DNA from: Actinomycetota bacterium
GTDB lineage: Bacteria > Actinomycetota > Acidimicrobiia > Acidimicrobiales > Ilumatobacteraceae
Reading direction: 5' to 3'
Assembly (NCBI GenBank): GCA_009726095.1
Contig: WLMZ01000008.1
Span: forward strand, 1 to 61,117
DNA: 61,117 nt
The notes beneath the pieces are model-generated. The model was not told the DNA's origin. It ran no database searches and was given only the letters and a program-made list of their open reading frames with translations. The translations under genes and the position numbers were made by a program. Below are positions 1 through 9,098 of the stretch, piece by piece; the stretch's first letter is position 1; each line of letters begins with the position of its first letter.

Positions 1-55
1 CAGATCATATGATCCATAATTAGATCGTCCTCGCCGCTACCGCGCCGAATCGTCT

Positions 56-406
56 TCACGAGTCGGCAACGCCACCCGATTCGAATGCTTCGTCAGACCA
101 CCTGAACCACGCCTCGTCGCCACGTATGTGCAGCAAGAATTCGGGAACGGCAGTTCCCTCTGGGCGATGGAGGCGCACACCCTGGCGCCAGATCTCGCGG
201 TAGGCGTCCTCCCAGTCGTCGATCTTGCCGTCGAACTCAGGGCCTTCGACGAGTTCGAGTTCCCGTTCGAAGAGGGCCCGTACATCGTCGAACCAGACTG
301 TCGGGACCCACTCGCCGGAAAGCCACGGGAAGTCTCCGCCTCGGATCTCGATCGTGCCGAGAACCTCACGATCGCGTCGAAGCGTCCATGTCTCGCCCGA
401 TGTCAT
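56..406 (-). CDS. Hypothetical protein, 116 aa
   Basis: I do not recognise this protein. It is small, acidic and rich in Trp and Glu, with no signal peptide or membrane segment, so it is probably a soluble cytoplasmic protein. It reads as a plausible real gene: an ATG start, even composition without Arg/Pro/Ser-rich shadow-frame character, and a position as third member of a three-gene minus-strand group, 29 bases after the preceding gene. The RBS is weak. Function unknown. Confidence 0.6.
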   Translation of the reverse strand: MTSGETWTLRRDREVLGTIEIRGGDFPWLSGEWVPTVWFDDVRALFERELELVEGPEFDGKIDDWEDAYREIWRQGVRLHRPEGTAVPEFLLHIRGDEAWFRWSDEAFESGGVADS

Positions 407-435
407 CTGCTCAGCCTGTCATTCTCGACAAAGCT

Positions 436-864
436 CTATGTGCCTTGGGCTTCCGGAGCATTGTCCACGGACGAGCCGAGCATCAAGCCGGGCATATACG
501 ACCAGTCCTCGAGAATGTCCAACGAATCGATGAAGTCAGGAACACCACCAACAAATCGCAGTAGAACGATCGTCTTCCAGCCGTGGGGTATGTGGTCGAG
601 GTCGACGCCGTACTGCTGGGTGACCCTCTCGACGACTACGGCGGCAAGAACCGCTGGCGCCTCCTCGCCGGGCCCCCGCCAACAGTCGAACGCCGACCCC
701 AGCGGTAGGTCGGCATAGGCAAACGACACAAAGAACCAGCGCGTCTCTCCGTCGGCTGGCGTGGCACGATCGCCAAGGAGCCGATCGAGTACCACAGGCG
801 AGACCAAACCCTCGATACCAAGGACACGTTCCGCGACCGGCACGTCACCGACGTGTCGAGTCAT
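436..864 (-). CDS. Hypothetical protein, 142 aa
   Basis: Not recognised. The reading frame is open further upstream, but the first ATG that makes sense is at 864, where an ATGA overlap with the stop of the upstream gene (861-863) indicates translational coupling; the extra upstream residues are low-complexity and Arg-rich. The protein alternates hydrophobic and acidic stretches, with a Trp-rich segment (RWFFVSF near residue 42, CWRG near 60), and has no membrane segment. It belongs to the three-gene minus-strand group at the start of the window. No function can be assigned. Confidence 0.6.
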   Translation of the reverse strand: MTRHVGDVPVAERVLGIEGLVSPVVLDRLLGDRATPADGETRWFFVSFAYADLPLGSAFDCWRGPGEEAPAVLAAVVVERVTQQYGVDLDHIPHGWKTIVLLRFVGGVPDFIDSLDILEDWSYMPGLMLGSSVDNAPEAQGT

Positions 865-1181
865 TCGGCGTCCACGCCGTCGACACCCAGGAGTGGATGG
901 AGCACGAGACACTTCGGACACCTGGCGAGATGTATCGGATGCTCCGCAGGCCAGCGCCAACCGGTGGGAAGCAGACGTCGAGCCGCATCTCCACACTCGG
1001 CAACCATCGACTCGCCGCGCACGGCATGCACCATCGGATCACCGACCTCGAGAACTACGGCGTCACCCTCGTACTCCACCGTCGACGGGCGCGTGTTTAC
1101 CAGCTCCATCGCCGACATCAGTTCAGGTGGCAGCGGCGAGGTCACGCCGTACAGCATGGCTGCGGGGCGCCCCCACGCCAA
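861..1181 (-). CDS. Hypothetical protein, about 98-106 aa
   Basis: Not recognised. First gene of the three-gene minus-strand group. A CPKC pair near the C-terminus (RCPKCLVLHP) could bind a metal or form a disulfide, but alone it does not define a family. The frame starts with TTG at 1181; an ATG at 1157 would give 98 residues. Neither has a clear ribosome-binding site. The stop overlaps the start of the next gene (ATGA). The 119 bases between this gene and the FMN reductase gene show no other feature. Confidence 0.5.
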   Translation of the reverse strand: MAWGRPAAMLYGVTSPLPPELMSAMELVNTRPSTVEYEGDAVVLEVGDPMVHAVRGESMVAECGDAARRLLPTGWRWPAEHPIHLARCPKCLVLHPLLGVDGVDAE

Positions 1182-1300
1182 CGAGTTGCGTACTTTCTGC
1201 GAACTCCTCTGCGCGACTGAACTGCAGCGTCGCAGGTCAGGGGCTACGAATCGACTGCACTCCGACGTTCCGCTTCAACGTGTAGCGCCACCGGCGCTGT

Positions 1301-1864
1301 TCACGCCCGCAGGGCACGCAGTTGCATGTTCCAGCGCAGCAGCTCACCGAGCAGTGCCTTGGCCGCAAAGGCGATGCCGTCAGTGTTCTGCAGCTGGCCA
1401 TCGACGACGGGAACATTGAACAACGACACGTTCACCTCGCCGACGGGCACCATCTTGACGCATGCCGCAATTGGCTTGAGCTGCTCCACGGCCCGCATAC
1501 CCGATGACGCCCCGCCGTAGCTCACGAACCCCACCGCTTTGTGGTTCCACTCCCGGTACAGGGAGTCAATGGCGTTCTTCGTGGCCGCGTTGTAGCCATG
1601 GTTGTACTCGGGGACCACGAACACGATGGCGTCAGCTTGGGCCACGATGGCGCTCCAGCGTTTCGTGTGCGCGTGCTCATACTGGGCGAGCATCGGGTGG
1701 TTCGGCTCGTCGAACAGCGGCAGCGCCACCTCGGCGAGGTCAGCGAACGCCACATCGAACTCGCCGTGCGCCACGGCCACCTCTTCGAACCAGCGGGCGA
1801 TGGGTAGACCGACACGACCGGGACGCGTGCTACCGACGATCACGAGAAGCACTGGCATGGTCAT
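1301..1864 (-). CDS. NADPH-dependent FMN reductase family protein
   Basis: Flavodoxin-like NAD(P)H-dependent FMN/quinone/azo reductase family (FMN_red), 187 aa, cytoplasmic. The N-terminus has the phosphate-binding loop GSTRPGRVG (about residues 10-18), and the PEYNHGYNAATKNAIDSL segment is the family's characteristic active-site motif. The ATG at 1864 is preceded by AAGGGAG six bases upstream, which decides the start; the open frame runs further upstream without support. It is divergent from the EamA transporter gene. Substrate cannot be told from sequence; quinones, chromate or azo dyes are typical for the family. Confidence 0.9.
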   Translation of the reverse strand: MTMPVLLVIVGSTRPGRVGLPIARWFEEVAVAHGEFDVAFADLAEVALPLFDEPNHPMLAQYEHAHTKRWSAIVAQADAIVFVVPEYNHGYNAATKNAIDSLYREWNHKAVGFVSYGGASSGMRAVEQLKPIAACVKMVPVGEVNVSLFNVPVVDGQLQNTDGIAFAAKALLGELLRWNMQLRALRA

Positions 1865-1972
1865 CGGGTTCTCCCTTGTCGACGCTGTGATGGGCGGCAT
1901 TCGAGCGAGCGTAGAGCAGCACAGCCGACGAACCTGCGGTCTGCCCTCAGGGTGCCCGTAGGATTGCCTTTC

Positions 1973-2920
1973 GTGGCCACGACGACCCCCGCTCCCCTGT
2001 CCACGCGCGTGCCCCTGGCCGCGTCGTTGATGGCGTTCGCTGCGGGCATCACGTGGAGCTTCGGCGCCGTCACGGCGAAGAGCTCGACCCACGCCGACGC
2101 CTACCAGTACCTGATCTGGCGCTCTATCGGGGTCATCGTCGTGATCGAGCTCACGAGTCGAATCCTTGGCAACGGCTGGATGTTGCCGCGGGCATATACG
2201 TCGGGACGCCTGATGCTGCTCGGCTGCGCGTCGCTGTTCGTTGCCTCGATCGGTTTTGTCTACGCGCTGAAGAACACCACGGCCGCCAATGCCGCCTTCC
2301 TGGCGTCCATCACGCCGCTCGTGGCCGTGGTGCTGGCGCGCATCTTCCTGGGCGAGCGGCTGACGCGCATCACGGTCGGCGCCATCGGCGTGGCGCTCGT
2401 GGGGCTGAGCGTGATGGTGGTATCCGATGTGGACGCTGGCAACATGACCGGCAACCTGGCCGCGATCGCATCATCGGTGGGTTTTGCGATCTACACGGTG
2501 TGTGTCCGATCCGACCAGAACCGCGACTGGTCACCGGCGCTGCCCGGCTACGCAGCGATGATGATCCTGGTGTGTGGCATCGTCACCTTCGCGAGCGGTA
2601 AAACACTGATGCCACCGGCACGCGACACGGCCTACGCCCTGCTGCACGGCGGCGTGTTCATCGTGGCCGGCACCATGTTGTTCAACCTTGCCGCACGTTC
2701 CGTACCTGCGGTGGCGATGACGATCTTCGCCCAGAGCGAGACGGTGGCCGTGCCGATCTGGGTGTTCATCGTGCTGCACGAACGACCAAAGGCCAGCACA
2801 GTCCTGGGCGGGACCATCATCCTGACGGCCGTCATCGGCAAGGCGATCCTTGATGCCCGACCCGCCAGCAACCGGCCACCTGAACATCCGATTGAACCGG
2901 GACCTGGCTCGATCGCCTGA
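1973..2920 (+). CDS. EamA/DMT-family transporter
   Basis: Inner-membrane transporter of the drug/metabolite (EamA) superfamily, about 315 aa with ten predicted hydrophobic helices arranged as two EamA repeats. The first repeat contains AAGITWSFGAV and the typical NTTAANAAFLASITPLV segment; the second contains VPAVAMTIFAQSETV. Start uncertain: GTG at 1973 has AGGA ten bases upstream, whereas GTG at 1952 has no clear ribosome-binding site. Substrate unknown; members export metabolites or amino acids. It is divergent from the FMN reductase gene. Confidence 0.85.
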   Translation: MATTTPAPLSTRVPLAASLMAFAAGITWSFGAVTAKSSTHADAYQYLIWRSIGVIVVIELTSRILGNGWMLPRAYTSGRLMLLGCASLFVASIGFVYALKNTTAANAAFLASITPLVAVVLARIFLGERLTRITVGAIGVALVGLSVMVVSDVDAGNMTGNLAAIASSVGFAIYTVCVRSDQNRDWSPALPGYAAMMILVCGIVTFASGKTLMPPARDTAYALLHGGVFIVAGTMLFNLAARSVPAVAMTIFAQSETVAVPIWVFIVLHERPKASTVLGGTIILTAVIGKAILDARPASNRPPEHPIEPGPGSIA

Positions 2921-2994
2921 TCAGTCGTTCGCGGGCGCAGCGTCCTGTGGATTCGCTGCAACCGTCGCGCAGCGCCAGCCAGCAAGGTGACGAC

Positions 2995-4242
2995 ATGACC
3001 GGCCGGCGCACACCGCCCGGGGTCGGGCGTGGACCGCCGGTAGACTCACCGGTCGTGCAACACCGTCGGCTCGTCCTCACCTTCGGTGTGCTCTCGGCGT
3101 TGTTCTCAAGCGGCTACGGCGTGATGTTCACCATGCTGGACGACTTCCGCGATGCCTACGGCATCGCTGCCAGCGCCCTCGGCTTGGTGGTCGCGGCGGG
3201 CTTCTTCTCATCGTTCTTCGCCCAGGTCTTCATTGCCCCGCTCGCCGATCGCGGGCATGCCCGCCAGCTGGTCTACCTGGGCATGCTGTTCAACGTGGGC
3301 GGGCTCGTGGCGATGGCCTTCGGCACGAACGTGGTCGTGCTGATGCTCGCCCGCGTGATCATGGGCATCGGCGCAGGTATGGCCCTGCCAGCGATCCGGC
3401 GCATCGTCATCCTCGCCGACCCCGACAACCTCGGCAACAACATCGGCCGGTTGCTCGCCGCCGATGTGGCCGGCTTCGCTGTCGGCCCGGCGGTGTCGGC
3501 CGTCCTGGTTGGTCCATTCGGTATCGCCGCGCCCTTCCTGGTGATCGCCGTCGCCACGGTCGCATGCCTTCCGGTCATCATCCGGGTCAAGGTGAACGAA
3601 AGCGCTGCCGCAAACCACCCGCAGACCCGCTTTGCATTCGACCTCCTGCGGTCCCGGCCATATCTGGGCACCATCTTGTTGGGTTCCGCCGCGTACTTGA
3701 TGTTCGGCACGTTCGACGCGCTGTGGGTGCTGGTGCTCAGCGACCTGCACACCAACGAAGTGATTGCAAACCTCGGCATCACGTTGTTCGCCGTCCCGTT
3801 GATGCTGCTCGGTTCGTTCGGTGGCCGGTTGGCCCAGCGCATCGGCCCGTTCCGGCTGGGCTCGATCGGACTCATGTTCGGCGCCGGGTTCATGTTCACC
3901 TACGGTCAGTTACCTTCGGGTATCGCCATGTTCTGTGTGTCGATATTCCACGCGATCCAAGACGGCATGACGGTCGCCAGTGCTGGTGTGGCCGTCGGGA
4001 TGGTCGCTCCGATAGATCGCCAGGCTGGGGCGCAGGGCCTGATGGGCGGGGTGCAGACGCTCGTGGGAGGCGTCGCCGCCATCACCGCTGGGGCGCTGTA
4101 CCAACACGCCGGCCGGGCCACGGCCTACACGGTGTGCGCAGTAGCGATGACCATCCTGGTGGCAGCCTCGTTGGCCTGCGCCGGCCGCGGCTGGTCGGCA
4201 ACATCTCACCAGGTCTCCGCCGCGGTGGCCACCCCGGCCTGA
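2995..4242 (+). CDS. Major facilitator superfamily transporter
   Basis: Twelve-helix MFS carrier, 415 aa from ATG 2995, which is preceded by AAGGTGA; an upstream GTG at 2947 is possible but unsupported. The loop between helices 2 and 3 carries APLADRGHAR, the MFS motif A region, and helix 4 carries RVIMGIGAGMALP. Likely a drug or metabolite exporter of the DHA type in the cytoplasmic membrane. Its substrate cannot be inferred. It lies 74 bases after the EamA gene on the same strand. Confidence 0.85.
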   Translation: MTGRRTPPGVGRGPPVDSPVVQHRRLVLTFGVLSALFSSGYGVMFTMLDDFRDAYGIAASALGLVVAAGFFSSFFAQVFIAPLADRGHARQLVYLGMLFNVGGLVAMAFGTNVVVLMLARVIMGIGAGMALPAIRRIVILADPDNLGNNIGRLLAADVAGFAVGPAVSAVLVGPFGIAAPFLVIAVATVACLPVIIRVKVNESAAANHPQTRFAFDLLRSRPYLGTILLGSAAYLMFGTFDALWVLVLSDLHTNEVIANLGITLFAVPLMLLGSFGGRLAQRIGPFRLGSIGLMFGAGFMFTYGQLPSGIAMFCVSIFHAIQDGMTVASAGVAVGMVAPIDRQAGAQGLMGGVQTLVGGVAAITAGALYQHAGRATAYTVCAVAMTILVAASLACAGRGWSATSHQVSAAVATPA

Positions 4243-4327
4243 TCGGGCCGCCCGACCCGCCCTGGCGAAGTCGAACGCCGTGCCGCCCAGCGCCATGCAG
4301 GTGCCTCGTATCGGCAACAATACGTGC

Positions 4328-5464
4328 ATGTCCGCTGACGTCACCCCGTTCACGATCAACACCCCGCAGGCCGCACTCGACGACCTGCGCGCCCGACTCG
4401 CCAACACGCGTTGGCCCGACGAGATACCGGGCAACGATTGGCGCTACGGCACCGACCTGGCCTACCTGAGGGATCTCTGCGAGTCGTGGAAGACATTCGA
4501 CTGGCGTGCGGTCGAGGCCCGCTTCAATGCGTGGCCGCAGTTGGTCACCACCATCGACAACCAACGCGTGCACGCCATCCACGCCCCCTCGCCCGAGCCC
4601 GACGCGCTGCCACTCATCATCACCCACGGCTGGCCCGGGTCGGTGGCCGAGTTCCTCGATGTCATCGAACCGCTACGCGATCCGCGCAGCCACGGCGGCG
4701 ATCCGGCAGATGCGTTCCACATTGTCGCCCCGTCGATCCCCGGCTATGGCTTCAGCGGACCGACATCAGAGCTCGGCTGGGATGTCCGCCGCGTTGCCGA
4801 GGCCTGGAAGGTACTGATGGCCCGCCTCGGCTACCAGCGCTATGGCGCGCAGGGCGGCGACTGGGGTTCGATGATCTCGTCCCAGTTGGCTGTTGTCGAC
4901 GCTGAACACATGGCTGGCCTGCACGTCAACATGGTTCTCGGTATCCCCGGCGCCGAGCCGTTGAACGAGACGGAACAGGCCGACATGGCCAGCACCGGGG
5001 CCTTCATGGAGAACGGCACCGCTTATCAACAGATCCAGGGCAAGAACCCTCAGACCCTGGGGTATGGGCTGTCCGACTCGCCGGCCGGGTTGGCTGGGTG
5101 GATCATCGAGAAGTTCCATCACTGGAGCCACCATCCCGATGGCAACCTGGAGACAGCCGTGACACGCGATCAACTGCTGGCCAACCTCACCATCTACTGG
5201 ATCACCGAGACCATCAACTCCAGCACCCGGCTGTACTTCGAGTCGCAAAAGAGCGGTCGGTTCCCGCCATTCGACCGCGTCGAGGTGCCTACGGGGTGCG
5301 CAGTATTCCCCGGCGAGATCATCCGCATGCCCGAGGGTTGGGCACGCAATCTCTACAACGTCACCCGATACACCCGGTTCGATCGAGGTGGCCACTTCGC
5401 TGCGATGGAGGAGCCCGACCTCTTCGTGGACGACGTGCGCGCGTTCTTCCGCACCGTCCGCTGA
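4328..5464 (+). CDS. Epoxide hydrolase family protein
   Basis: Alpha/beta-hydrolase of the microsomal epoxide hydrolase (EHN) family, about 378 aa. The N-terminal EHN domain shows PFTIN(T)PQAALDDLRARL and TRWP, typical of the family. The core carries HGWPGS (oxyanion hole), GGDWGS around the catalytic Asp nucleophile (GG-D-WG) and a C-terminal GGHFAAMEEP with the catalytic His. It opens epoxide rings to diols in the cytoplasm. The start at ATG 4328 matches the family N-terminus; the frame is open back to 4280. Physiological substrate unknown. Confidence 0.9.
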   Translation: MSADVTPFTINTPQAALDDLRARLANTRWPDEIPGNDWRYGTDLAYLRDLCESWKTFDWRAVEARFNAWPQLVTTIDNQRVHAIHAPSPEPDALPLIITHGWPGSVAEFLDVIEPLRDPRSHGGDPADAFHIVAPSIPGYGFSGPTSELGWDVRRVAEAWKVLMARLGYQRYGAQGGDWGSMISSQLAVVDAEHMAGLHVNMVLGIPGAEPLNETEQADMASTGAFMENGTAYQQIQGKNPQTLGYGLSDSPAGLAGWIIEKFHHWSHHPDGNLETAVTRDQLLANLTIYWITETINSSTRLYFESQKSGRFPPFDRVEVPTGCAVFPGEIIRMPEGWARNLYNVTRYTRFDRGGHFAAMEEPDLFVDDVRAFFRTVR

Positions 5465-5499
5465 ACGCGTGTCTCAAACCGTCCCCGGCGTGGCAGGCT

Positions 5500-5856
5500 A
5501 TGAACATGGCGTGGCTGATGAGCGAGGCTCGGGTATTCGCTTCCATTGACGTTGCTGACGACCATCGCGCCCGGGCCAAGGGACTGTTGGGCCGTACCGG
5601 CATCGAGGGCGCCCTGGCCATCCCCCGCTGTCGCTGGGTGCACACCATCGGCATGCGCTTTCCCATCGATGTCGCCTATGTCAACGACCAGAACTTGGTG
5701 ATCAAGACCGTCACCATGCACCGCCACCGCATCGGCGTGCCCGTGATGAAATCGCGACTGGTCATCGAGGCCGAGGCCGGCGCCTTCGAACGCTGGGGAC
5801 TCCATCTCGGCGACCCGATCGAGATCCGCCACACCGACCCGAATCCGACACACTGA
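5500..5856 (+). CDS. DUF192 family protein
   Basis: Small protein of about 118 aa with the DUF192 fold. Characteristic segments are ARAKGLLGRTGIEG, CRWVHTIGMRFPIDVAYV and the C-terminal LGDPIEI. Family function is unestablished. No signal peptide, whereas many DUF192 proteins are exported. The frame is open far upstream across the epoxide hydrolase gene, so the start was chosen at ATG 5500 (or ATG 5506), just after that gene's stop. The gene is followed two bases later by rsmI, so they are probably cotranscribed. Confidence 0.8.
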   Translation: MNMAWLMSEARVFASIDVADDHRARAKGLLGRTGIEGALAIPRCRWVHTIGMRFPIDVAYVNDQNLVIKTVTMHRHRIGVPVMKSRLVIEAEAGAFERWGLHLGDPIEIRHTDPNPTH

Positions 5857-5858
5857 CG

Positions 5859-6713
5859 GTGGGTACCCTGCTGCTCGTTGCCACACCGATCGGCAACCTC
5901 GGCGACCTCTCGCCACGCGCGATCGAGGCGCTACAGGGGTGCGCCCTGATCTGCTGCGAGGACACCCGCCGTACCGGGGGCCTGCTGTCGCACTTCGGTA
6001 TCCACGGCGTGCGCATGGCCATTGCCAACGAGCACACCGAGACCGCCCGCGTCGACGAGGTATTGAACCTTCTCGCCGCCGGGCAGACCGTGGCCGTGGT
6101 GACCGATGCGGGCATGCCCGGCATCAGCGACCCGGGCGAGCGGCTGGTACGCGCCGCGATCGAGCACCACCACACCGTGTCGGCCGTTCCCGGACCGTCG
6201 GCCGAGGTGATGGCGCTGGTGATCTCCGGGCTGCCCAGCCATCGCTACGTGTTCGAGGGATTCCTGCCGCGCAGCGGAACGGAACGCGCGCAGCGCCTGC
6301 GCGAGGCCACCGCCGAACGTCGCACCGTCGTGTTGTACGAGGCGCCACACCGACTGGCCCGCACGCTGGCCGAGCTGCACTCGATCTGCGGACCCGACCG
6401 ACGCGTGGTGCTGGCCCGCGAGCTCACCAAACTGCACGAGGAGGTGTGGCGCGGCACGCTCGGCGAAGCCGTGGCACGGGTGGCCGAACGCGAACCACAG
6501 GGCGAATACGTGATTGTGCTCGATGGCGCCGAGCTGCCACCGGGCGCCACCGATGACGACATCCGCGCTGCGCTCGATACCTCGCTCGGCGCCGGCGCCA
6601 GCAGGAAGTCAGCGGTGGCATCGGTCGCGCAGTTGCTCGACGTGCCCAAGAACCGCGTCTACGACATCGCCCTGTCGATCGGCGCTCAGCTGCGGGGCAA
6701 CAGCGCCAGCTGA
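5859..6713 (+). CDS. rsmI: 16S rRNA (cytidine(1402)-2'-O)-methyltransferase RsmI
   Basis: SAM-dependent methyltransferase of the tetrapyrrole methylase fold that 2'-O-methylates C1402 of 16S rRNA in the decoding centre. The N-terminus LLLVATPIGNLGDLSPRA and the motifs CEDTRRTG, VTDAGMPGISDPG and AVPGPSA are family signatures; the C-terminal 60 residues form the usual helical tail. 284 aa, normal length. GTG start at 5859, two bases after the DUF192 gene. The 3' end overlaps the convergent thioesterase gene by 28 bases. Confidence 0.96.
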   Translation: MGTLLLVATPIGNLGDLSPRAIEALQGCALICCEDTRRTGGLLSHFGIHGVRMAIANEHTETARVDEVLNLLAAGQTVAVVTDAGMPGISDPGERLVRAAIEHHHTVSAVPGPSAEVMALVISGLPSHRYVFEGFLPRSGTERAQRLREATAERRTVVLYEAPHRLARTLAELHSICGPDRRVVLARELTKLHEEVWRGTLGEAVARVAEREPQGEYVIVLDGAELPPGATDDDIRAALDTSLGAGASRKSAVASVAQLLDVPKNRVYDIALSIGAQLRGNSAS

Positions 6714-7492
6714 CGGCTCTGTGCCACGAGTTGGCCGTTGCTGTCCCACACCACGCCGTCTTCCTGAAGGAAGCCGTTCTGCACGATCTCGGAATGGAAC
6801 CGGCAGCGCACCGGTCCGGGCGCCGGGACACCACGCAGGTGCACCGTCAATTCGATGGTGGGAACCCAGCCGGCGGGCATGTCGAGGTGGAACACCGGCG
6901 GAGGGAAACCGTCGGCCACGAGCAACAGCGACAGCATGTCGAAGGGGCGGCCATCGGCCAGCTCGGCCCAACCCTCGATGACCGCGATGTTCGACTTCGG
7001 GCCGGGAGCGAACGGCACCTGTTCGGGGCGGAACCAGATGTGCAGCCGGTCGGCCAATGCCACAGTGACCGTGGCTCGGGCCGATGAGTGCTGGATGCAC
7101 TGCTCACGAGGGGGCAGGTCGGGAGCCACGAGCGTGGTGTGCTGATACCCACCGCTCATCGCGGCGACATCACCGAAGCTGCCGAGCAGACGCAACAGCT
7201 CGCGGCCGCCCTGACGCATTGACCCTGTCATCGTGACCAGTTGGCGGCCGGTCTTGACCGTTGCGGCCTGCACCGTCACCGGGCCAGCGGGACCCGGGGC
7301 CAGATAATGCGCCGTCACCGAGATGGGATCGGGACGGCCGGACTCGTCACGCATCGCCCGTGCGGCGAGCGCCATCAGGTAGCCGCCGTTGGCGTTGCCG
7401 TTGATGTCCCATCCCGGGTGAATCGCACCATCGAAGGTCCCGGGTGTCGCGGTTGGGGACAACTGTGTTGCTGTGTCGAATTCGAAGGGCAC
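6686..7492 (-). CDS. Thioesterase family protein (TesB-like, double hotdog)
   Basis: 268 aa acyl-CoA thioesterase-like protein with two hotdog domains. The N-terminal domain shows WDINGNANGGYLMALAARA, where the family carries the GGY/GGA acyl-CoA-binding turn, followed by SVTAHYLAPG. The C-terminal domain ends with the usual DSNGQLVAQSRQLAL strand. This is the TesB/'thioesterase-like superfamily' arrangement common in actinobacteria. Cytoplasmic; hydrolyses acyl-CoA, chain length unknown. It converges on rsmI with a 28-base overlap and is divergent from metG. Confidence 0.85.
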   Translation of the reverse strand: MPFEFDTATQLSPTATPGTFDGAIHPGWDINGNANGGYLMALAARAMRDESGRPDPISVTAHYLAPGPAGPVTVQAATVKTGRQLVTMTGSMRQGGRELLRLLGSFGDVAAMSGGYQHTTLVAPDLPPREQCIQHSSARATVTVALADRLHIWFRPEQVPFAPGPKSNIAVIEGWAELADGRPFDMLSLLLVADGFPPPVFHLDMPAGWVPTIELTVHLRGVPAPGPVRCRFHSEIVQNGFLQEDGVVWDSNGQLVAQSRQLALLPRS

Positions 7493-7562
7493 ACCACATC
7501 ATGGCAACCCGCCGGCCGAATACCAGCACGTATCAACACAGCTGCTCCCCTAGCCTGTTGAC

Positions 7563-9074
7563 GTGGCCAACTTCTCGCTCACGACACCGATCTACTACGT
7601 GAACGCGCAACCCCATCTGGGGCACGCGTACACCACCATCATCGGCGATGCGCTCGCCCGGTGGCACCGCCTGATGGGCGACAACGTGCACTTCCTCACC
7701 GGTACCGATGAGCACGGCCTGAAGATCCAGCAGGCCGCAGAGGCCGCAGGGAAGACACCGATCGAATTCGCTGATGGCATCGCGCCCCTGTTCCAGCAGG
7801 CGTGGGCGAAGCTGAACATCAGCAACGACGACTTCATCCGCACCACCGAGCCGCGCCATTACGCGGGCGTCGCCAAGCTGCTGCAGGCCTGCTACGACGC
7901 CGGCGACATCGAGCTCGACGTCTACAGCGGCAAGTACTGCGTGGCGTGCGAGGAGTACTACACCGACGATGAACTCGTCGACGAGCTGTGCCCCATCCAC
8001 AAACGCCCCGTGGAGTACTTCGAGGAGGAGAACTACTTCTTCCGCCTCTCGCGGTTCCAGGACCGCCTGCTCGAGTGGTACGCCGCGCATCCGGGTGCGA
8101 TGACCCCCGAGTTCCGCGCCAACGAGGCGCTCGGCCTCATCCGTGGTGGCCTGCGCGACTTCTCCGTCAGCCGCACCAGCCTCACCTGGGGCGTGCCCCT
8201 GCCCTGGAACCCCAAGCACGTTGCCTACGTGTGGTTCGACGCTCTCACCAACTACCTCTCGGCAGTTGGCTACGGCAGCGACGACGAGCGCTTCAACGAG
8301 TGGTGGCCGGTCGATTACCACCTCATTGGCAAGGACATCATCCGCCACCACTGCGTGTATTGGCCGGCCATGCTCATGTCTGCCGGGCTCGAGCTGCCCA
8401 AGGGTTGGGGCATTGGTGGCTGGCTGCTGTCGGGCGGCGAGAAGATGAGCAAGACCTCCGGCAACGTGGTGAACCCACTCGACCTGGTGGACGACATCGG
8501 CGTCGACGGTTTCCGCTACTACGTGCTTGCCGAGACCGCGTTCGGCCACGATGGCGACTTCACCTACGAGGGCCTGCTCACGCGGTACAACAGCGATCTG
8601 GCCAACAACCTCGGCAACCTGCTCAGCCGTGTCGCCACGGTGGTCGCCAAGAAATGCGACGGCATCGGCCCCGCACCCGGCACCGATGGCCCGTTGGCCG
8701 TGGCGGCAGCGTCGGCGTGGACCGACACCGCAGCGGCATGGGATGCCCTGCAACCGAGCAGGGCCTTAGAGGCCACGTGGTCGCTGATCCGCGCCAGCAA
8801 CGCCTACCTCGAGGCCAACGAACCGTGGAAGGCCGAACCCGGCCCCGATCTCGATCGCGTCATGGGTGATGCGCTCGAGGCACTGCGCATCGTTGCCGTG
8901 TTGGCGTCACCCGCCATGCCCGACACCTGCCAGGCGGTCTGGGAGCGCATCGGCATGCCCGGCCAGGTCAGCGATCAGCGCATCCCGGCAGCCGCCGCGT
9001 GGGGCGGGTACCCGGGCGGCCTCACGGTCGTCAAGGGCGAACCGCTGTTCCCGCGCCGCCAGATCCCGGCCTGA
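7563..9074 (+). CDS. metG: Methionyl-tRNA synthetase
   Basis: Class I aminoacyl-tRNA synthetase charging tRNA-Met. The HIGH signature appears as HLGHAY (residues 18-23), the KMSKS signature as EKMSKTSGN, and a zinc-binding CVACEEYY...CPIH knuckle is present. 503 aa, the short form without the C-terminal EMAP/Trbp111 domain. GTG start at 7563. It leads a same-strand group with tatD, an exported protein, rsmA and ispE, a common actinobacterial order. Confidence 0.97.
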   Translation: MANFSLTTPIYYVNAQPHLGHAYTTIIGDALARWHRLMGDNVHFLTGTDEHGLKIQQAAEAAGKTPIEFADGIAPLFQQAWAKLNISNDDFIRTTEPRHYAGVAKLLQACYDAGDIELDVYSGKYCVACEEYYTDDELVDELCPIHKRPVEYFEEENYFFRLSRFQDRLLEWYAAHPGAMTPEFRANEALGLIRGGLRDFSVSRTSLTWGVPLPWNPKHVAYVWFDALTNYLSAVGYGSDDERFNEWWPVDYHLIGKDIIRHHCVYWPAMLMSAGLELPKGWGIGGWLLSGGEKMSKTSGNVVNPLDLVDDIGVDGFRYYVLAETAFGHDGDFTYEGLLTRYNSDLANNLGNLLSRVATVVAKKCDGIGPAPGTDGPLAVAAASAWTDTAAAWDALQPSRALEATWSLIRASNAYLEANEPWKAEPGPDLDRVMGDALEALRIVAVLASPAMPDTCQAVWERIGMPGQVSDQRIPAAAAWGGYPGGLTVVKGEPLFPRRQIPA

Positions 9075-9098
9075 ACCCGGCGCCGCGTCGCACAGATC

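Noticed and set aside
436-996. N-terminal extension of the 142-aa unknown protein to 186 aa
   Set aside because: The extra 44 residues are Arg/Ser/Cys-rich like antisense frames and overlap the upstream gene; the ATGA overlap at 861-864 supports the shorter form.
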